64,000 nucleotides of DNA, from assembly GCF_020831365.1 (NCBI RefSeq), contig NZ_JAJHPV010000013.1, positions 248,001 to 312,000 of the forward strand, read 5' to 3'. A program made the position numbers and the translations under genes. Shown piece by piece: positions 8,359 through 16,945 of this stretch. Numbering within the stretch: position 1 is the stretch's first letter; every line of letters begins with the position of its first letter. This stretch comes from Massilia agrisoli. GTDB lineage: Bacteria > Pseudomonadota > Gammaproteobacteria > Burkholderiales > Burkholderiaceae_D. The notes under the pieces were generated by a model that saw nothing but the letters and a program-made list of their open reading frames with translations, made no database searches and was not told the DNA's origin.

Positions 8359-9537
8359 ATGTCCGACGAAAGCGACGCAGAAAAGACCGAACCCGCGTCA
8401 GCCAGGCGATTGGAGCAGGCCCGTGAAGAAGGCGACGTGCCCCGATCGCGCGAATTGGCAACCTTTACCGTATTGATGACCGCCGGCGCCGGCCTGTGGA
8501 TGACTGGCGGCGGCCTGGTGCGCCAGCTCAACGCCAGCATGGTGTCGGGCCTGGCGCTCACCCGCGAACAAATCTATAACCCGACCCTGCTGATCGAGCG
8601 CGTGGCCTCCGACATCGCCCAGGTCATGCTGGCCTGCCTGCCATTGGCGCTTGCCATCATGCTGGTTGCGCTGGCGTCGCCGCTGCTGATCGGCGGCTGG
8701 CTGTTTTCCAGCAAGGCTTTCATGCCGAACTTCGGCAAGCTGAACCCGATCAAGGGTATCGGCAACATGTTCTCCAAGAATGCCCTCGTCGAGCTGTTCA
8801 AGGCGATCGCCAAGACCGTTGTGGTCGGTGCGGTCGCTTACCTCGTTGTCGTCAACCAGAAAGACGCCGTGTTCGGCCTGGCCGTCGAGGAAGTGCGTTC
8901 GGCCAGCGCCCACCTGGTGGACCTGATGGGCTCGGCATTCCTGTTCATCGTCGGCGGACTCGGCCTGGTTGCCGCCATCGACGGCCCGTACCAGATGTGG
9001 CACTACAACGACAAGTTGAAGATGACGCGCCAGGAAGTCATCCAGGAATCGAAGGAATCGGACGGCAACCCCCAGATCAAGGGCAAGATCCGTCAGCTGC
9101 AGCGCGAGATGGCCCAGCGCCGCATGATGGATGCGGTGCCGACCGCCGACGTAGTGGTCACCAACCCGACCCACTATGCGGTGGCGCTGAAATACAGCGA
9201 CGGCGCACGCGGCGCGCCGCGCGTGGTGGCCAAGGGCGCCGACGTGATCGCGGCCCGCATCCGCGAATTGGCCAAGGAAAACAATGTGGCCATGCTGGAA
9301 GCGCCGGCACTGGCCCGTGCGCTGCACAAGCACACGGAAATCGGCGACGAGATCCCGGAAGCGCTGTACTCGGCGGTTGCCGAAGTGCTGGCCTACGTGT
9401 TCCAGCTGCGTGCCTTCAAGAAGGGCGACGGCAAGCATCCTGACCGTCCGGGCAAGCTGCCGGTACCGCCAGAGCTCGATCCGCACGACCCGGCATCGCA
9501 AAAGAAACCAGATACGAATAACGGAGCACCTCGATGA
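8359..9537 (+). CDS. flhB: Flagellar export apparatus protein FlhB
   Basis: A 392-residue inner-membrane component of the flagellar type III secretion gate; it switches export from rod/hook to filament substrates after self-cleavage. Four membrane segments fill about 30-215. A linker and cytoplasmic domain follow, with the autocleavage motif NPTH at 269-272 in 'VVVTNPTHYAVALKY', exactly where other FlhB proteins have it. The N-terminus is the usual polar 'ESDAEKTEPASARRLEQAR'. The ATG at 8359 follows AGGAG with 5-nt spacing; a GTG two codons earlier is less likely. It is the first gene of flhB-flhA-flhF-flhG-fliA-motCD and overlaps flhA as ATGA. A separate homologue of only its C-domain is encoded at 45371-45703. 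Confidence 0.97.
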   Translation: MSDESDAEKTEPASARRLEQAREEGDVPRSRELATFTVLMTAGAGLWMTGGGLVRQLNASMVSGLALTREQIYNPTLLIERVASDIAQVMLACLPLALAIMLVALASPLLIGGWLFSSKAFMPNFGKLNPIKGIGNMFSKNALVELFKAIAKTVVVGAVAYLVVVNQKDAVFGLAVEEVRSASAHLVDLMGSAFLFIVGGLGLVAAIDGPYQMWHYNDKLKMTRQEVIQESKESDGNPQIKGKIRQLQREMAQRRMMDAVPTADVVVTNPTHYAVALKYSDGARGAPRVVAKGADVIAARIRELAKENNVAMLEAPALARALHKHTEIGDEIPEALYSAVAEVLAYVFQLRAFKKGDGKHPDRPGKLPVPPELDPHDPASQKKPDTNNGAPR

Positions 9538-11636
9538 ACAGCATGAAACTTCCAGCCTGGATGCCCAACATGAAGGGCGGCGCCACCTCGCTGGCCGCGC
9601 CGGTCCTCATCGTCATGCTGCTCGGGATGATGATCCTGCCGCTGCCGGCATTCGTGCTGGACCTGTTCTTCAGCTTCAACATCGCGCTGTCGGTCATCGT
9701 CCTGCTGACCAGTCTGTACACGGTCAAGCCGCTCGATTTCATGGCTTTCCCGGCGATCCTGCTGGTATCGACCATGCTGCGCCTGTCGCTGAATGTGGCA
9801 TCGACGCGCGTTGTGCTGACCGAAGGCCACACGGGCGCCGCCGCGGCCGGCAAGGTGATCGAGGCTTTCGGCCACTTCCTGATCGGCGGTAACTACGCCG
9901 TCGGCATCATCGTCTTTATCATCCTGACCATCATTAACTTTACCGTCGTCACCAAGGGCGCCGGCCGTATCGCCGAAGTGGGCGCGCGCTTCGCCCTGGA
10001 CGCGATGCCGGGCAAGCAGATGGCGATCGACGCCGACCTCAATGCCGGCCTGATTGCGGAAGACGAAGCACGCCGCCGCCGTACCGAAGTGGCGCAGGAA
10101 GCCGAGTTCTACGGCGCGATGGACGGTGCCTCGAAGTATGTTCGCGGCGACGCTGTCGCCGGCATCATGGTTACCGTCATTAACGTGATCGGCGGCCTGC
10201 TGGTCGGTATCATGCAGCACGACATGGCCTTCGGCGACGCCGCCAAGACCTACACGCTGCTGGCCATCGGTGACGGCCTGGTAGCGCAGATTCCATCCTT
10301 GATCATCTCGACCGCGGCCGGTATCGTGGTTTCGCGCGTGGCCAGCGACCAGGACGTCGGCACCCAGCTGGTGCGCCAGCTGTTCGCCAAGCCTGAAGTG
10401 CTGTACATCACTGCCGTCATCGTCGGCGGCATGGGCCTGATCCCTGGCATGCCTAACCTGGTGTTCCTGATGCTGGCGGCAATGCTCGGCGGCGCTGGCT
10501 ACCTGGTGGCCAGGCGCGACAGGGCTCCCAAGGCGGAAGAGGTGGCCGCTGCCGCCGCGGCGGCGACCTCGCCAACCGCAGCGCCGGAGCAGGAAGAGGC
10601 GACCTGGCAGGACATCATGCCGGTCGACACCCTCGGCCTCGAAGTGGGCTACCGCCTGATTCCGTTGGTCGACAAGAGCCAGAATGGCGAGCTGCTCAAG
10701 CGCATCAAAGGCATCCGCAAAAAGTTCGCCCAGGAAGTTGGTTTCCTGGCGCCGCCGGTGCACATCCGCGACAACCTGGAATTGAAGCCATCGGCTTACC
10801 GCATCACGCTCAAGGGCGTGGAAGTGGGCAGCGGCGAAGCGCTGAACGGCCAGTTCCTCGCGATCAACCCGGGCATGGCGACCGGCAACCTGCCAGGGTT
10901 GGTCACCACCGACCCGGCGTTCGGCCTGCCCGCCACCTGGATCGACGCCGGCCTGCGCGACGAAGCGCAGAGCATGGGCTACACCGTGGTCGACGCCGGT
11001 ACCGTTGTTGCCACGCACATGAACCACCTGATCACCACCCATGCGTCGGAACTGCTGGGCCGGGGCGAAGTGCAGGCCTTGCTCGACCACCTTGGCAAGG
11101 AATCGCCAAAGCTGGTGGAGGACCTGGTGCCAAAGCTGGTGTCGCTGTCGACCCTGCAGAAAGTGCTGCAGAACCTGCTGGTCGAAGGCGTGCATATCCG
11201 CGACATGCGCTCGATCATCGAAACCCTCGCCGAATACGCCGTGCAGACGCAGGACCCGAACGAACTGACCGCGCTGGTGCGCATCGCGCTGGGCCGTGCA
11301 ATCGTCCAGCAACTGTTCCCGGGCACTAACGAGCTGGCCGTGATGACCCTGGATAACCGCCTTGAGCGCTTGCTGATGCAGGCCATGGGGGCGGGCGGCG
11401 ACGGCAGCGGCATCGAGCCGGGGCTGGCCGACACCATCGCCCAGCAGGCTGGCGCCGCAGCGCAGCAGCAGGAGGCGCTGGGACTGACGCCGGTGCTGCT
11501 GGTGCCGGGACCGCTGCGTCCATTGCTGTCGCGCTTCCTGCGCCGCGCATTGCCTCAGTTGAAGGTGCTGTCGCACAACGAAGTGCCGGAAACCAAAACC
11601 ATCAAGGTGACCAGCCTGGTGGGCGTACCAGGTTAA
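9534..11636 (+). CDS. flhA: Flagellar export apparatus protein FlhA
   Basis: A 700-residue core membrane protein of the flagellar export gate; it forms a ring that uses proton motive force and docks chaperone-substrate complexes. The N-terminal half has eight membrane segments (about 20-325) with the conserved FHIPEP-family loop, including 'MLRLSLNVASTRVVL' near 80-95 and 'AEVGARFALDAMPGKQMAID' near 145-165. After an Ala-rich linker (about 325-350) comes the cytoplasmic domain, about 355-690. Length is normal. Translation is coupled to flhB by a 4-bp overlap. A large ORF on the opposite strand is a codon shadow. Confidence 0.97.
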   Translation: MNSMKLPAWMPNMKGGATSLAAPVLIVMLLGMMILPLPAFVLDLFFSFNIALSVIVLLTSLYTVKPLDFMAFPAILLVSTMLRLSLNVASTRVVLTEGHTGAAAAGKVIEAFGHFLIGGNYAVGIIVFIILTIINFTVVTKGAGRIAEVGARFALDAMPGKQMAIDADLNAGLIAEDEARRRRTEVAQEAEFYGAMDGASKYVRGDAVAGIMVTVINVIGGLLVGIMQHDMAFGDAAKTYTLLAIGDGLVAQIPSLIISTAAGIVVSRVASDQDVGTQLVRQLFAKPEVLYITAVIVGGMGLIPGMPNLVFLMLAAMLGGAGYLVARRDRAPKAEEVAAAAAAATSPTAAPEQEEATWQDIMPVDTLGLEVGYRLIPLVDKSQNGELLKRIKGIRKKFAQEVGFLAPPVHIRDNLELKPSAYRITLKGVEVGSGEALNGQFLAINPGMATGNLPGLVTTDPAFGLPATWIDAGLRDEAQSMGYTVVDAGTVVATHMNHLITTHASELLGRGEVQALLDHLGKESPKLVEDLVPKLVSLSTLQKVLQNLLVEGVHIRDMRSIIETLAEYAVQTQDPNELTALVRIALGRAIVQQLFPGTNELAVMTLDNRLERLLMQAMGAGGDGSGIEPGLADTIAQQAGAAAQQQEALGLTPVLLVPGPLRPLLSRFLRRALPQLKVLSHNEVPETKTIKVTSLVGVPG

Positions 11637-11647
11637 TGTTCCCCCCC

Positions 11648-11719
11648 CGTCGTTCCCGCGAAAGCGGGAATCCATGCTCAGCAAGCACACCATGGATTCC
11701 CGCATGCGCGGGAACGACG
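11648..11719. repeat. REP-like inverted repeat between flhA and flhF
   Basis: A 72-bp palindromic element begins 11 bp after flhA. Its 13-bp ends (11648-11660 and 11707-11719) are perfect inverted copies of CGTCGTTCCCGCG. Nested arms (TTCCCGC..GCGGGAA; GGAATCCATG..CATGGATTCC) allow a cloverleaf. The same family lies between flgE and flgF, inside the tandem elements near 17 kb, and as a half-copy near 63.5 kb. It could act as a transcript-end stabiliser. Confidence 0.85.
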
Positions 11720-11863
11720 ATGCGGACGGCGTTGAAATAACCCCCATTTCCCCGCCTTTTCCCCCGATGGTTTCTTCAGAGCATCGTCAATAATGACTCC
11801 TATGAGATCGACAATGTGCGCCATGTGGCGGCACGTGAAGCAGGTATCCGGGAGTTGAGCAAA

Positions 11864-13189
11864 ATGAACGTCAAGAAATTCACCGCCGCTACGTCACGCG
11901 AGGCACTGCGCAAGGTACGCGATGCCCTCGGGCCCGACGCCGTTATCCTCTCGAACCGTCCGGTGGACGGCGTGGTTGAAATCCTGGCCCTGGCCAGCGA
12001 CGACGCCGCCTCGGTTGCCGCTCCCGCGCCGGACACGGAAATGGCCCAGCCACGCCCGAGCCTGCAGATGCCCGCCGAGCCTGTCGTCAACCGCCGCGCC
12101 GCCGCGCCGCAAGACCCGTACGTGCCGCACGCCGCGCCACAGGCGCCTGCCTTCGACATGGCCCAGATGTCGTCGCTGATGCAAGCGGCCATCGCCCATG
12201 CCAAGGACAGCGCTGCCGCCGAAATGAGCGGCATGATGGAAGAGATCCGCGCGATGCGCGGCCAGATGGAAACCCAGCTGGCCGAAATCGCCTGGGGCGC
12301 CACCGCCCAGCGCGAGCCGCAAAAGGCCGGCGTGCTGCGCGAAATGCTGGCGGCCGGTTTCTCGGCCAGCCTGTCGCGCTACCTGATTGAAAAACTGCCT
12401 GCCGGTAAAGACTCGGCAGAAAGCCTTCGCTGGATCAAGACGGTGCTGAACCGCAACCTGGCCACCCTCGAGAACGAAGACGAGATCCTGGAAAAGGGCG
12501 GCGTGTTTGCGCTGGTCGGTCCGACCGGCGTCGGCAAGACCACCACCACCGCCAAGCTGGCGGCCCGTTGCGTGATGCGCCACGGCCCGGAAAAGCTGGC
12601 CCTGATCACCACCGACGCCTACCGTATCGGCGCCCACGAACAACTGCGCATCTACGGCAAGATCCTCGGCGTGATGGTGCACTCGGTAAAGGACGAAGCG
12701 GACCTGCGCATCGCCCTGAAGGAACTACGCAACAAGCACACCGTGCTGATCGACACCGTCGGCGTGTCGCAGCGCGACCAGAACGTGGCCGAGCAGGTGG
12801 CCATGCTGTCCGGCAGCGGCGCCGACGTGAAGCGCCTGCTGTGCCTGAACGCCACCTCGACCAACGAAACCCTGAACGAAGTGGTGCGCGCCTACCAGGG
12901 CAGCGGGCTGGCCGGCTGCATCATGACCAAGCTGGATGAAGCAGCGTCGATCGGCAACGTGCTCGACGTCATCATCCGCCAGAAGCTGAACCTGTTCTAT
13001 ATCTCCAACGGCCAGCGCGTGCCGGAAGACCTGCACCTGGCCGACCGCGGCATGCTGGTCGACCGCGCCTTCCGTACGAAGCGCGACGCCGTCGCCACCC
13101 AATTCTCCGATGCCGAGCTGCCGCTGCTGATGGCCGCGGCCAGCACCGCGCGCAACGACCGTACGCTGCGCGAGGTGCACCTTGGCTAA
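11864..13189 (+). CDS. flhF: Flagellar biosynthesis GTPase FlhF
   Basis: A 441-residue SRP-type GTPase that sets the polar site and number of flagella and recruits early basal-body parts to the membrane. The N-terminal B domain opens with 'MNVKKFTAATSREALRKV'. Residues about 50-100 are a variable Pro/Ala linker. The NG domain occupies about 150-430, with P-loop GPTGVGKTTT at 219-228, 'ITTDAYRIGAHEQL' near 248 and the switch motif 'IDTVGVSQRDQ' near 295. The ATG at 11864 has GGAG upstream; an in-frame upstream start would add 16 residues. It overlaps flhG by 8 bp, as expected for partners. FlhF normally works with FlhG. Confidence 0.96.
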   Translation: MNVKKFTAATSREALRKVRDALGPDAVILSNRPVDGVVEILALASDDAASVAAPAPDTEMAQPRPSLQMPAEPVVNRRAAAPQDPYVPHAAPQAPAFDMAQMSSLMQAAIAHAKDSAAAEMSGMMEEIRAMRGQMETQLAEIAWGATAQREPQKAGVLREMLAAGFSASLSRYLIEKLPAGKDSAESLRWIKTVLNRNLATLENEDEILEKGGVFALVGPTGVGKTTTTAKLAARCVMRHGPEKLALITTDAYRIGAHEQLRIYGKILGVMVHSVKDEADLRIALKELRNKHTVLIDTVGVSQRDQNVAEQVAMLSGSGADVKRLLCLNATSTNETLNEVVRAYQGSGLAGCIMTKLDEAASIGNVLDVIIRQKLNLFYISNGQRVPEDLHLADRGMLVDRAFRTKRDAVATQFSDAELPLLMAAASTARNDRTLREVHLG

Positions 13190-14009
13190 CTTCGATTTCG
13201 ACCAGGCCGAAGGCCTGCGCAGGATGCTGGCGGGACCGAAGCCGCGCATCGTCACCTTCCTGTCCGCCACGCCGCAAGACGACAAGGGCGCCATGCTGGT
13301 CAACCTTGGCGCCTCGCTGGCCCACGCCGGCAGCGACGTGCTGCTGGTGGACGCGTGCGAGCGCGGCCAGGGCATTGCCCGCCGGCTTGGCATCGACGGC
13401 GCGCCCAGCCTGCTGTCGGTGGCGCGCCAGGAGTGCGCGCTGAACCAGGTGATCCACCAGGCGCCGCAAGGCTTTGGCGTGGTCGGCATGTTGCACGGTG
13501 GCCGCTACGACGCCGACGACGCGCGCCGCATGGCCAAGACTTTCGAGGTGCTGGTCAAGCAATCGGGCATCGTAATGGTGGACGGCGAACTGGCCGACGA
13601 CGACAGCTTGCCGCTGCCGGTCATGGCCGCGTCCGAGATCGTGGTGCAGGTCTCGACCAGCGCCGCATCGATCACCAATGCCTACTCATTGATCAAGCGT
13701 CTGTCCCAGCAATATGGCCGCCGCCCATTCGGGATTCTTGTAACCAATGCTTCTGAGACAGAAGCGAAGGTGGTATACGATAATATGGCAACCGCGGCAA
13801 GCCGCTACCTGGCAGTGCAGCTGACGTCGATGGGATCCGTGCCCGCCGACGAGCACCTGCACCGCGCAGCGCGCCTGGGCCGATCGGTAGTCGATGCGTT
13901 CCCGTTGGCAGGCGCGTCGGTCGCGTTCCGCCGCCTGGCGGGCCGCTTCGCGCTGCCTGGCATGCCACAACTCGGCCGTACTGGCGGCACTACCCAACTG
14001 GGCGCTTAA
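13182..14009 (+). CDS. flhG: FlhG/FleN-like MinD-family protein with degenerate ATP-binding motifs
   Basis: A 275-residue protein in the position of FlhG/FleN, the MinD-type ATPase that limits flagellar number and stimulates FlhF. The N-terminus keeps the FlhF-activating motif as DQAEGLR (7-13). The deviant Walker A loop is eroded: where FleN has GGKGGVGKT, this has SATPQDDKG (28-36), so the signature lysine, the glycines and the Thr are lost and only the second lysine (K35) remains. The 'DADLG' motif reads 'DACERG'. The stretch where MinD proteins have D-T-G/A-A-G reads DGELADD. The MinD-like beta-alpha pattern persists. The likely TTG start follows GAGGTG and overlaps flhF. ATP binding may be weak or lost. 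Confidence 0.85.
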   Translation: MANFDFDQAEGLRRMLAGPKPRIVTFLSATPQDDKGAMLVNLGASLAHAGSDVLLVDACERGQGIARRLGIDGAPSLLSVARQECALNQVIHQAPQGFGVVGMLHGGRYDADDARRMAKTFEVLVKQSGIVMVDGELADDDSLPLPVMAASEIVVQVSTSAASITNAYSLIKRLSQQYGRRPFGILVTNASETEAKVVYDNMATAASRYLAVQLTSMGSVPADEHLHRAARLGRSVVDAFPLAGASVAFRRLAGRFALPGMPQLGRTGGTTQLGA

Positions 14010-14023
14010 AACACACATTGAAC

Positions 14024-14752
14024 ATGTACACGGTCAAAGGCAAAGCGGACAAGAACCATTTACTGACGGAGCATATGCCGTTGGTAAAGCGTCTCGCCCA
14101 CCACATGAAGGCCAAGCTGCCGCCGAGTGTGGAAGTCGATGACCTCGTGCAGGCCGGCATGATCGGCCTGCTGGACGCCATCAGCCGCTACGAAGAAACC
14201 CACGGCGCCCAGTTCGAGACCTACGCGGTGCTACGCATCCGCGGGGCCATGCTCGACGAGCTGCGCAACAGCGACTGGCTGCCCCGTTCGATGCGCCAGA
14301 ACATGCGCAAGATCGAAACCGCGATGGCCACCCTCCAGCAAAAGCTGGGCCAGCCGCCGACCGAATCGGAAGTGGCGAAATACCTCAAGATGTCGCTGGC
14401 CGACTACCAGGACATGCTGTCCGACGGCGGCGGCCACCAGCTGGTCTACTACGAAGATTTTCATTCCGAAGACGGCAGCGACAGCTTCCTCGACCGTTAT
14501 GCGGTCGATGACGCCGACCCGCTTGCGGCATTGATGGAAGGCGACTTCCGCCAGGCGGTGATCGACGCGATCGACGGCCTGCCGCCGCGCGAAAAGATCC
14601 TGATGGGCCTGTACTACGAAGAAGAATTGAACCTGAAGGAAATCGGCGCCGTCATGGGCGTATCTGAATCGCGCGTTTCGCAGCTGCACACCCAGGCGGT
14701 GTCGCGGTTGCGTGCGGCACTACGGGAGCAGGCGTGGACTGGGCCAGCATAG
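14024..14752 (+). CDS. fliA: Flagellar sigma factor FliA (sigma-28)
   Basis: A 242-residue RNA polymerase sigma factor for late flagellar genes. Region 2 includes 'VDDLVQAGMIGLLDAISRY' and 'FETYAVLRIRGAMLDELR', the hallmark of sigma-28 proteins. Region 3 follows, and region 4 has the helix-turn-helix 'LNLKEIGAVMGVSESRVSQL' near 205-225. The ATG at 14024 was chosen over a TTG six bases earlier. It overlaps motC by 19 bp. Its anti-sigma factor FlgM is encoded at 19281-19586, and matching promoters were found before fliD, flgM, flgK and fliC. Confidence 0.97.
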   Translation: MYTVKGKADKNHLLTEHMPLVKRLAHHMKAKLPPSVEVDDLVQAGMIGLLDAISRYEETHGAQFETYAVLRIRGAMLDELRNSDWLPRSMRQNMRKIETAMATLQQKLGQPPTESEVAKYLKMSLADYQDMLSDGGGHQLVYYEDFHSEDGSDSFLDRYAVDDADPLAALMEGDFRQAVIDAIDGLPPREKILMGLYYEEELNLKEIGAVMGVSESRVSQLHTQAVSRLRAALREQAWTGPA

Positions 14753-15480
14753 TCGGTGTTGTGATCGCGCTGGCCGGGCTGCTGCTCGGCCACAGCATGG
14801 ACGGCGGCAAGTTCGCCTCGCTGGTGCAGCCGGCGGCGTTTTCCATTGTGGTCGTCGGCACCTTCGGCGCCGTGCTGCTGCAAAACGAATCGGCCACCTT
14901 CCTGCGCGGCGTGCGCATGCTGCGCTGGGTGTTCCGGCCGCCGCCAAGCCGGCGCATTTCGCTGGCCCGTGAAATCACCGCATGGAGTTCGCACGCGCGC
15001 CGCGACGGCCTGCTGTCGCTCGAACAGTACATGCAGGGCACCAATGACAAGTTCATCCAGAAAGGCCTGCGCCTGGTGATCGACGGCATCCATCCGGACA
15101 AGCTGCGCGGCATCCTCGAGATCGAACTGACCGCCTACGAATGCAGCCAGCGCCAGGCGGCGAAGATCTGGGAATCGGCGGCCGGCTATGCGCCGACCAT
15201 CGGCATCCTGGGCGCCGTGCTGGGCCTGATCCACGTGATGGAAAACCTCAGCGATCCATCGCGGCTCGGCAGCGGCATCGCGGTCGCATTCGTGTCCACC
15301 GTGTACGGCGTTGGCCTGGCCAACCTGTTCTTCTACCCGATCGGCAACAAGCTCAAGGGCATCGTCGCCGAGACCGTGACGCAATACGAGATCCTCACCG
15401 AAGTCTTCCACGACATCGCCAGCGGCGACCACTCGCGCGTGGTGGAAGAGCGCGTGGCCAGCCTGCTGTCGCGTCCCTGA
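14734..15480 (+). CDS. motC: Flagellar motor stator protein MotC (MotA type)
   Basis: A 248-residue stator membrane subunit that turns ion flow into torque with MotD. Four membrane segments are visible (about 3-22, 32-50, 150-170 and 180-205) with a cytoplasmic loop between the second and third, the layout of MotA. 'AGYAPTIGILGAVLGLIHVM' near 150-170 is the conserved third segment. The GTG start follows GGGAG and lies inside fliA. The order fliA-motC-motD matches the second stator set of Pseudomonas, which is why MotC is preferred over MotA; a MotA/MotB pair elsewhere on the chromosome cannot be judged from here. Confidence 0.88.
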   Translation: MDWASIVGVVIALAGLLLGHSMDGGKFASLVQPAAFSIVVVGTFGAVLLQNESATFLRGVRMLRWVFRPPPSRRISLAREITAWSSHARRDGLLSLEQYMQGTNDKFIQKGLRLVIDGIHPDKLRGILEIELTAYECSQRQAAKIWESAAGYAPTIGILGAVLGLIHVMENLSDPSRLGSGIAVAFVSTVYGVGLANLFFYPIGNKLKGIVAETVTQYEILTEVFHDIASGDHSRVVEERVASLLSRP

Positions 15481-15488
15481 TCCCGGCA

Positions 15489-16223
15489 ATGGCGCGCAAG
15501 AAATACGAAGAAGACAACGAAAACCACGAACGGTGGCTGATCTCGTACGCCGACTTCATTACCTTGCTGTTCGCCTTTTTCGTCGTGATGTACGCGATCT
15601 CCGTCGTCAACGAAGGCAAGTACCGGGTGTTCTCCGACTCTCTGGGTGACGCCTTCGGGCGCAAGGAGAAGGCCAACCCGGGCAGCGCCGCCATCGAACC
15701 CTTGATCCCGATGGACAACATCGCCGCGCGGCGCAAGCTCGAGGCCTTGCGGCGCGAGCAATCCCGCCTCAGCCTGCTGGCGAAAAAGCTCGACAACACG
15801 CTGTCGCCGCTGGTCAAGGCGGGCAAGGTCAGCATTACCCAGACCGGGCGCGGCGTCACGGTCGACATCAACGCCAGTGCCTTGTTTGCGCCCGGCGAGG
15901 CAACCATCACCTCCGAAGCGCGCCAGCCGCTGCACGCCATTGCCCAGCTGCTTGCCGAGGACAGCCATGAAGTCCAGGTGGAAGGGCACACCGACTCCGC
16001 GCCGATCAGCAATTCGGTCTTCCCATCGAACTGGGAGCTGTCCGCCGCGCGCGCCAGCAGCGTGGTACGCTTGTTCATCGACAGCGGCATGCCGGCGGGA
16101 CGCCTGACGGCCGTCGGGCACGCCGCCAACGTCCCGATCGCGCTGAACGACACGCCGGAAGGGCGTACGCGCAACCGCCGGGTGGCGGTGACGATCATGT
16201 CGTCGTTCGCCGGAACCCGTTGA
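15489..16223 (+). CDS. motD: Flagellar motor stator protein MotD (MotB type)
   Basis: A 244-residue stator subunit anchored to peptidoglycan. One membrane segment (about 18-39) contains the conserved ion-carrying aspartate D22 in 'SYADFITLLFAFFVVMYA'. A linker follows, and then an OmpA/MotB peptidoglycan-binding domain at about 150-240 ('VEGHTDSAPI', 'NWELSAARASSVVRL', 'GRTRNRRVAVTI'). The ATG at 15489 is 8 bp after motC and is the natural start of the short N-terminal tail; an open frame further upstream runs through motC and is not real. Its stop overlaps an in-frame TTG of the next ORF, whose better start is at 16238. Confidence 0.9.
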   Translation: MARKKYEEDNENHERWLISYADFITLLFAFFVVMYAISVVNEGKYRVFSDSLGDAFGRKEKANPGSAAIEPLIPMDNIAARRKLEALRREQSRLSLLAKKLDNTLSPLVKAGKVSITQTGRGVTVDINASALFAPGEATITSEARQPLHAIAQLLAEDSHEVQVEGHTDSAPISNSVFPSNWELSAARASSVVRLFIDSGMPAGRLTAVGHAANVPIALNDTPEGRTRNRRVAVTIMSSFAGTR

Positions 16224-16237
16224 AGGAGGGAACGCCC

Positions 16238-16720
16238 GTGAAATCCTTAATTTTCGCCACGCTGGCGCTGATGAGCGCCACTGCCATGGCTGGCGCCGGA
16301 GGCAAGACAATGCAGAGCGTGAGTGAACAGGTACGCGTTGAGACGGCCGGCGGCAAGGTGATCGTGCGGCTGGCCGTCGAGAACCGCGGCGCCCAGCCAG
16401 TCTATGTCCCCAAGGCGCTGTACGAGGACGACGAACTGATCGCGCCGGTATTCGACATTCGCGACGCCAGCACGGGCAAGCAAATCGCGTACATCGGCCG
16501 CAAGGTCAAGCGCGGCCCGATCACCAAAGACGATTATCTCGAGCTCAGGCCCGGCGCCAAAAAAACCAACAGCATCGACATTACCCCCAGCTATGACTTC
16601 CTGGCAGGGGGGCACACCTACAAGCTGACCTTCCCCGGCAGCTTCGTCACCGATCTCGCGCACCTGGACGCCCCGCAGGCGCTTCCGGTGATGCCGGTCA
16701 GCTTCATCTTCCGCAAGTAA
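16238..16720 (+). CDS. Secreted single-domain protein homologous to the M35 protease N-terminal domain
   Basis: A 160-residue protein with a signal peptide (about 1-19). GTG at 16238 follows a strong AAGGAGG site; it may be co-transcribed with motD. The mature protein lines up with residues 45-135 of the protease at 17198-18286. Shared features include 'VRLAVENRGAQPVYVPKA' against 'VRVTITNTSSTPQYILKW', the run Y-x-G-x(3)-KR-x(3)-T-K-D-x-Y-x-L-x-PGA, and Y-D-x(4)-G-x-Y. It lacks any protease domain. In M35 proteases the N-terminal part is a propeptide-like domain. A role as an in-trans inhibitor, chaperone or adhesion module is possible but unproven. Confidence 0.7.
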   Translation: MKSLIFATLALMSATAMAGAGGKTMQSVSEQVRVETAGGKVIVRLAVENRGAQPVYVPKALYEDDELIAPVFDIRDASTGKQIAYIGRKVKRGPITKDDYLELRPGAKKTNSIDITPSYDFLAGGHTYKLTFPGSFVTDLAHLDAPQALPVMPVSFIFRK

Positions 16721-16739
16721 CACCAAAGAAAAAGGCTAT

Positions 16740-16925
16740 GTCACCGTTAAGTGTGGAAGCGCTACACCCTCGTCGTTCCCGCGCACGCGGGAACCCATAC
16801 TGAAGACGATCAGTAATAAAGCGATTCGACCTCCAGCGCATACATAGTATGGGTTCCCGCTTTCGCGGGAAGTCGGGTCCGCCAGTGGCGGGCACGACGT
16901 GCTCAATTCCATGCCTAACGGTGAC
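16740..16925. repeat. 186-bp inverted-repeat element, copy 1 (MITE-like)
   Basis: The ends are perfect 10-bp inverted repeats, GTCACCGTTA at 16740-16749 and TAACGGTGAC at 16916-16925. Inside are two REP-like hairpins (GTTCCCGCGCACGCGGGAAC and TTCCCGCTTTCGCGGGAA). No plausible transposase is encoded; ORFs within it are products of the palindromes. It lies 19 bp after the stand-alone M35-type domain gene. Confidence 0.8.
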
Positions 16926-16945
16926 AGAGCCAAGAGAAAGGCTAT

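Noticed and set aside
9393-11747. 784-residue minus-strand ORF opposite flhA
   Set aside because: It mirrors flhA in a GC-rich genome, has a His/Arg/Gln-rich composition and no recognisable domain; flhA itself is certain.
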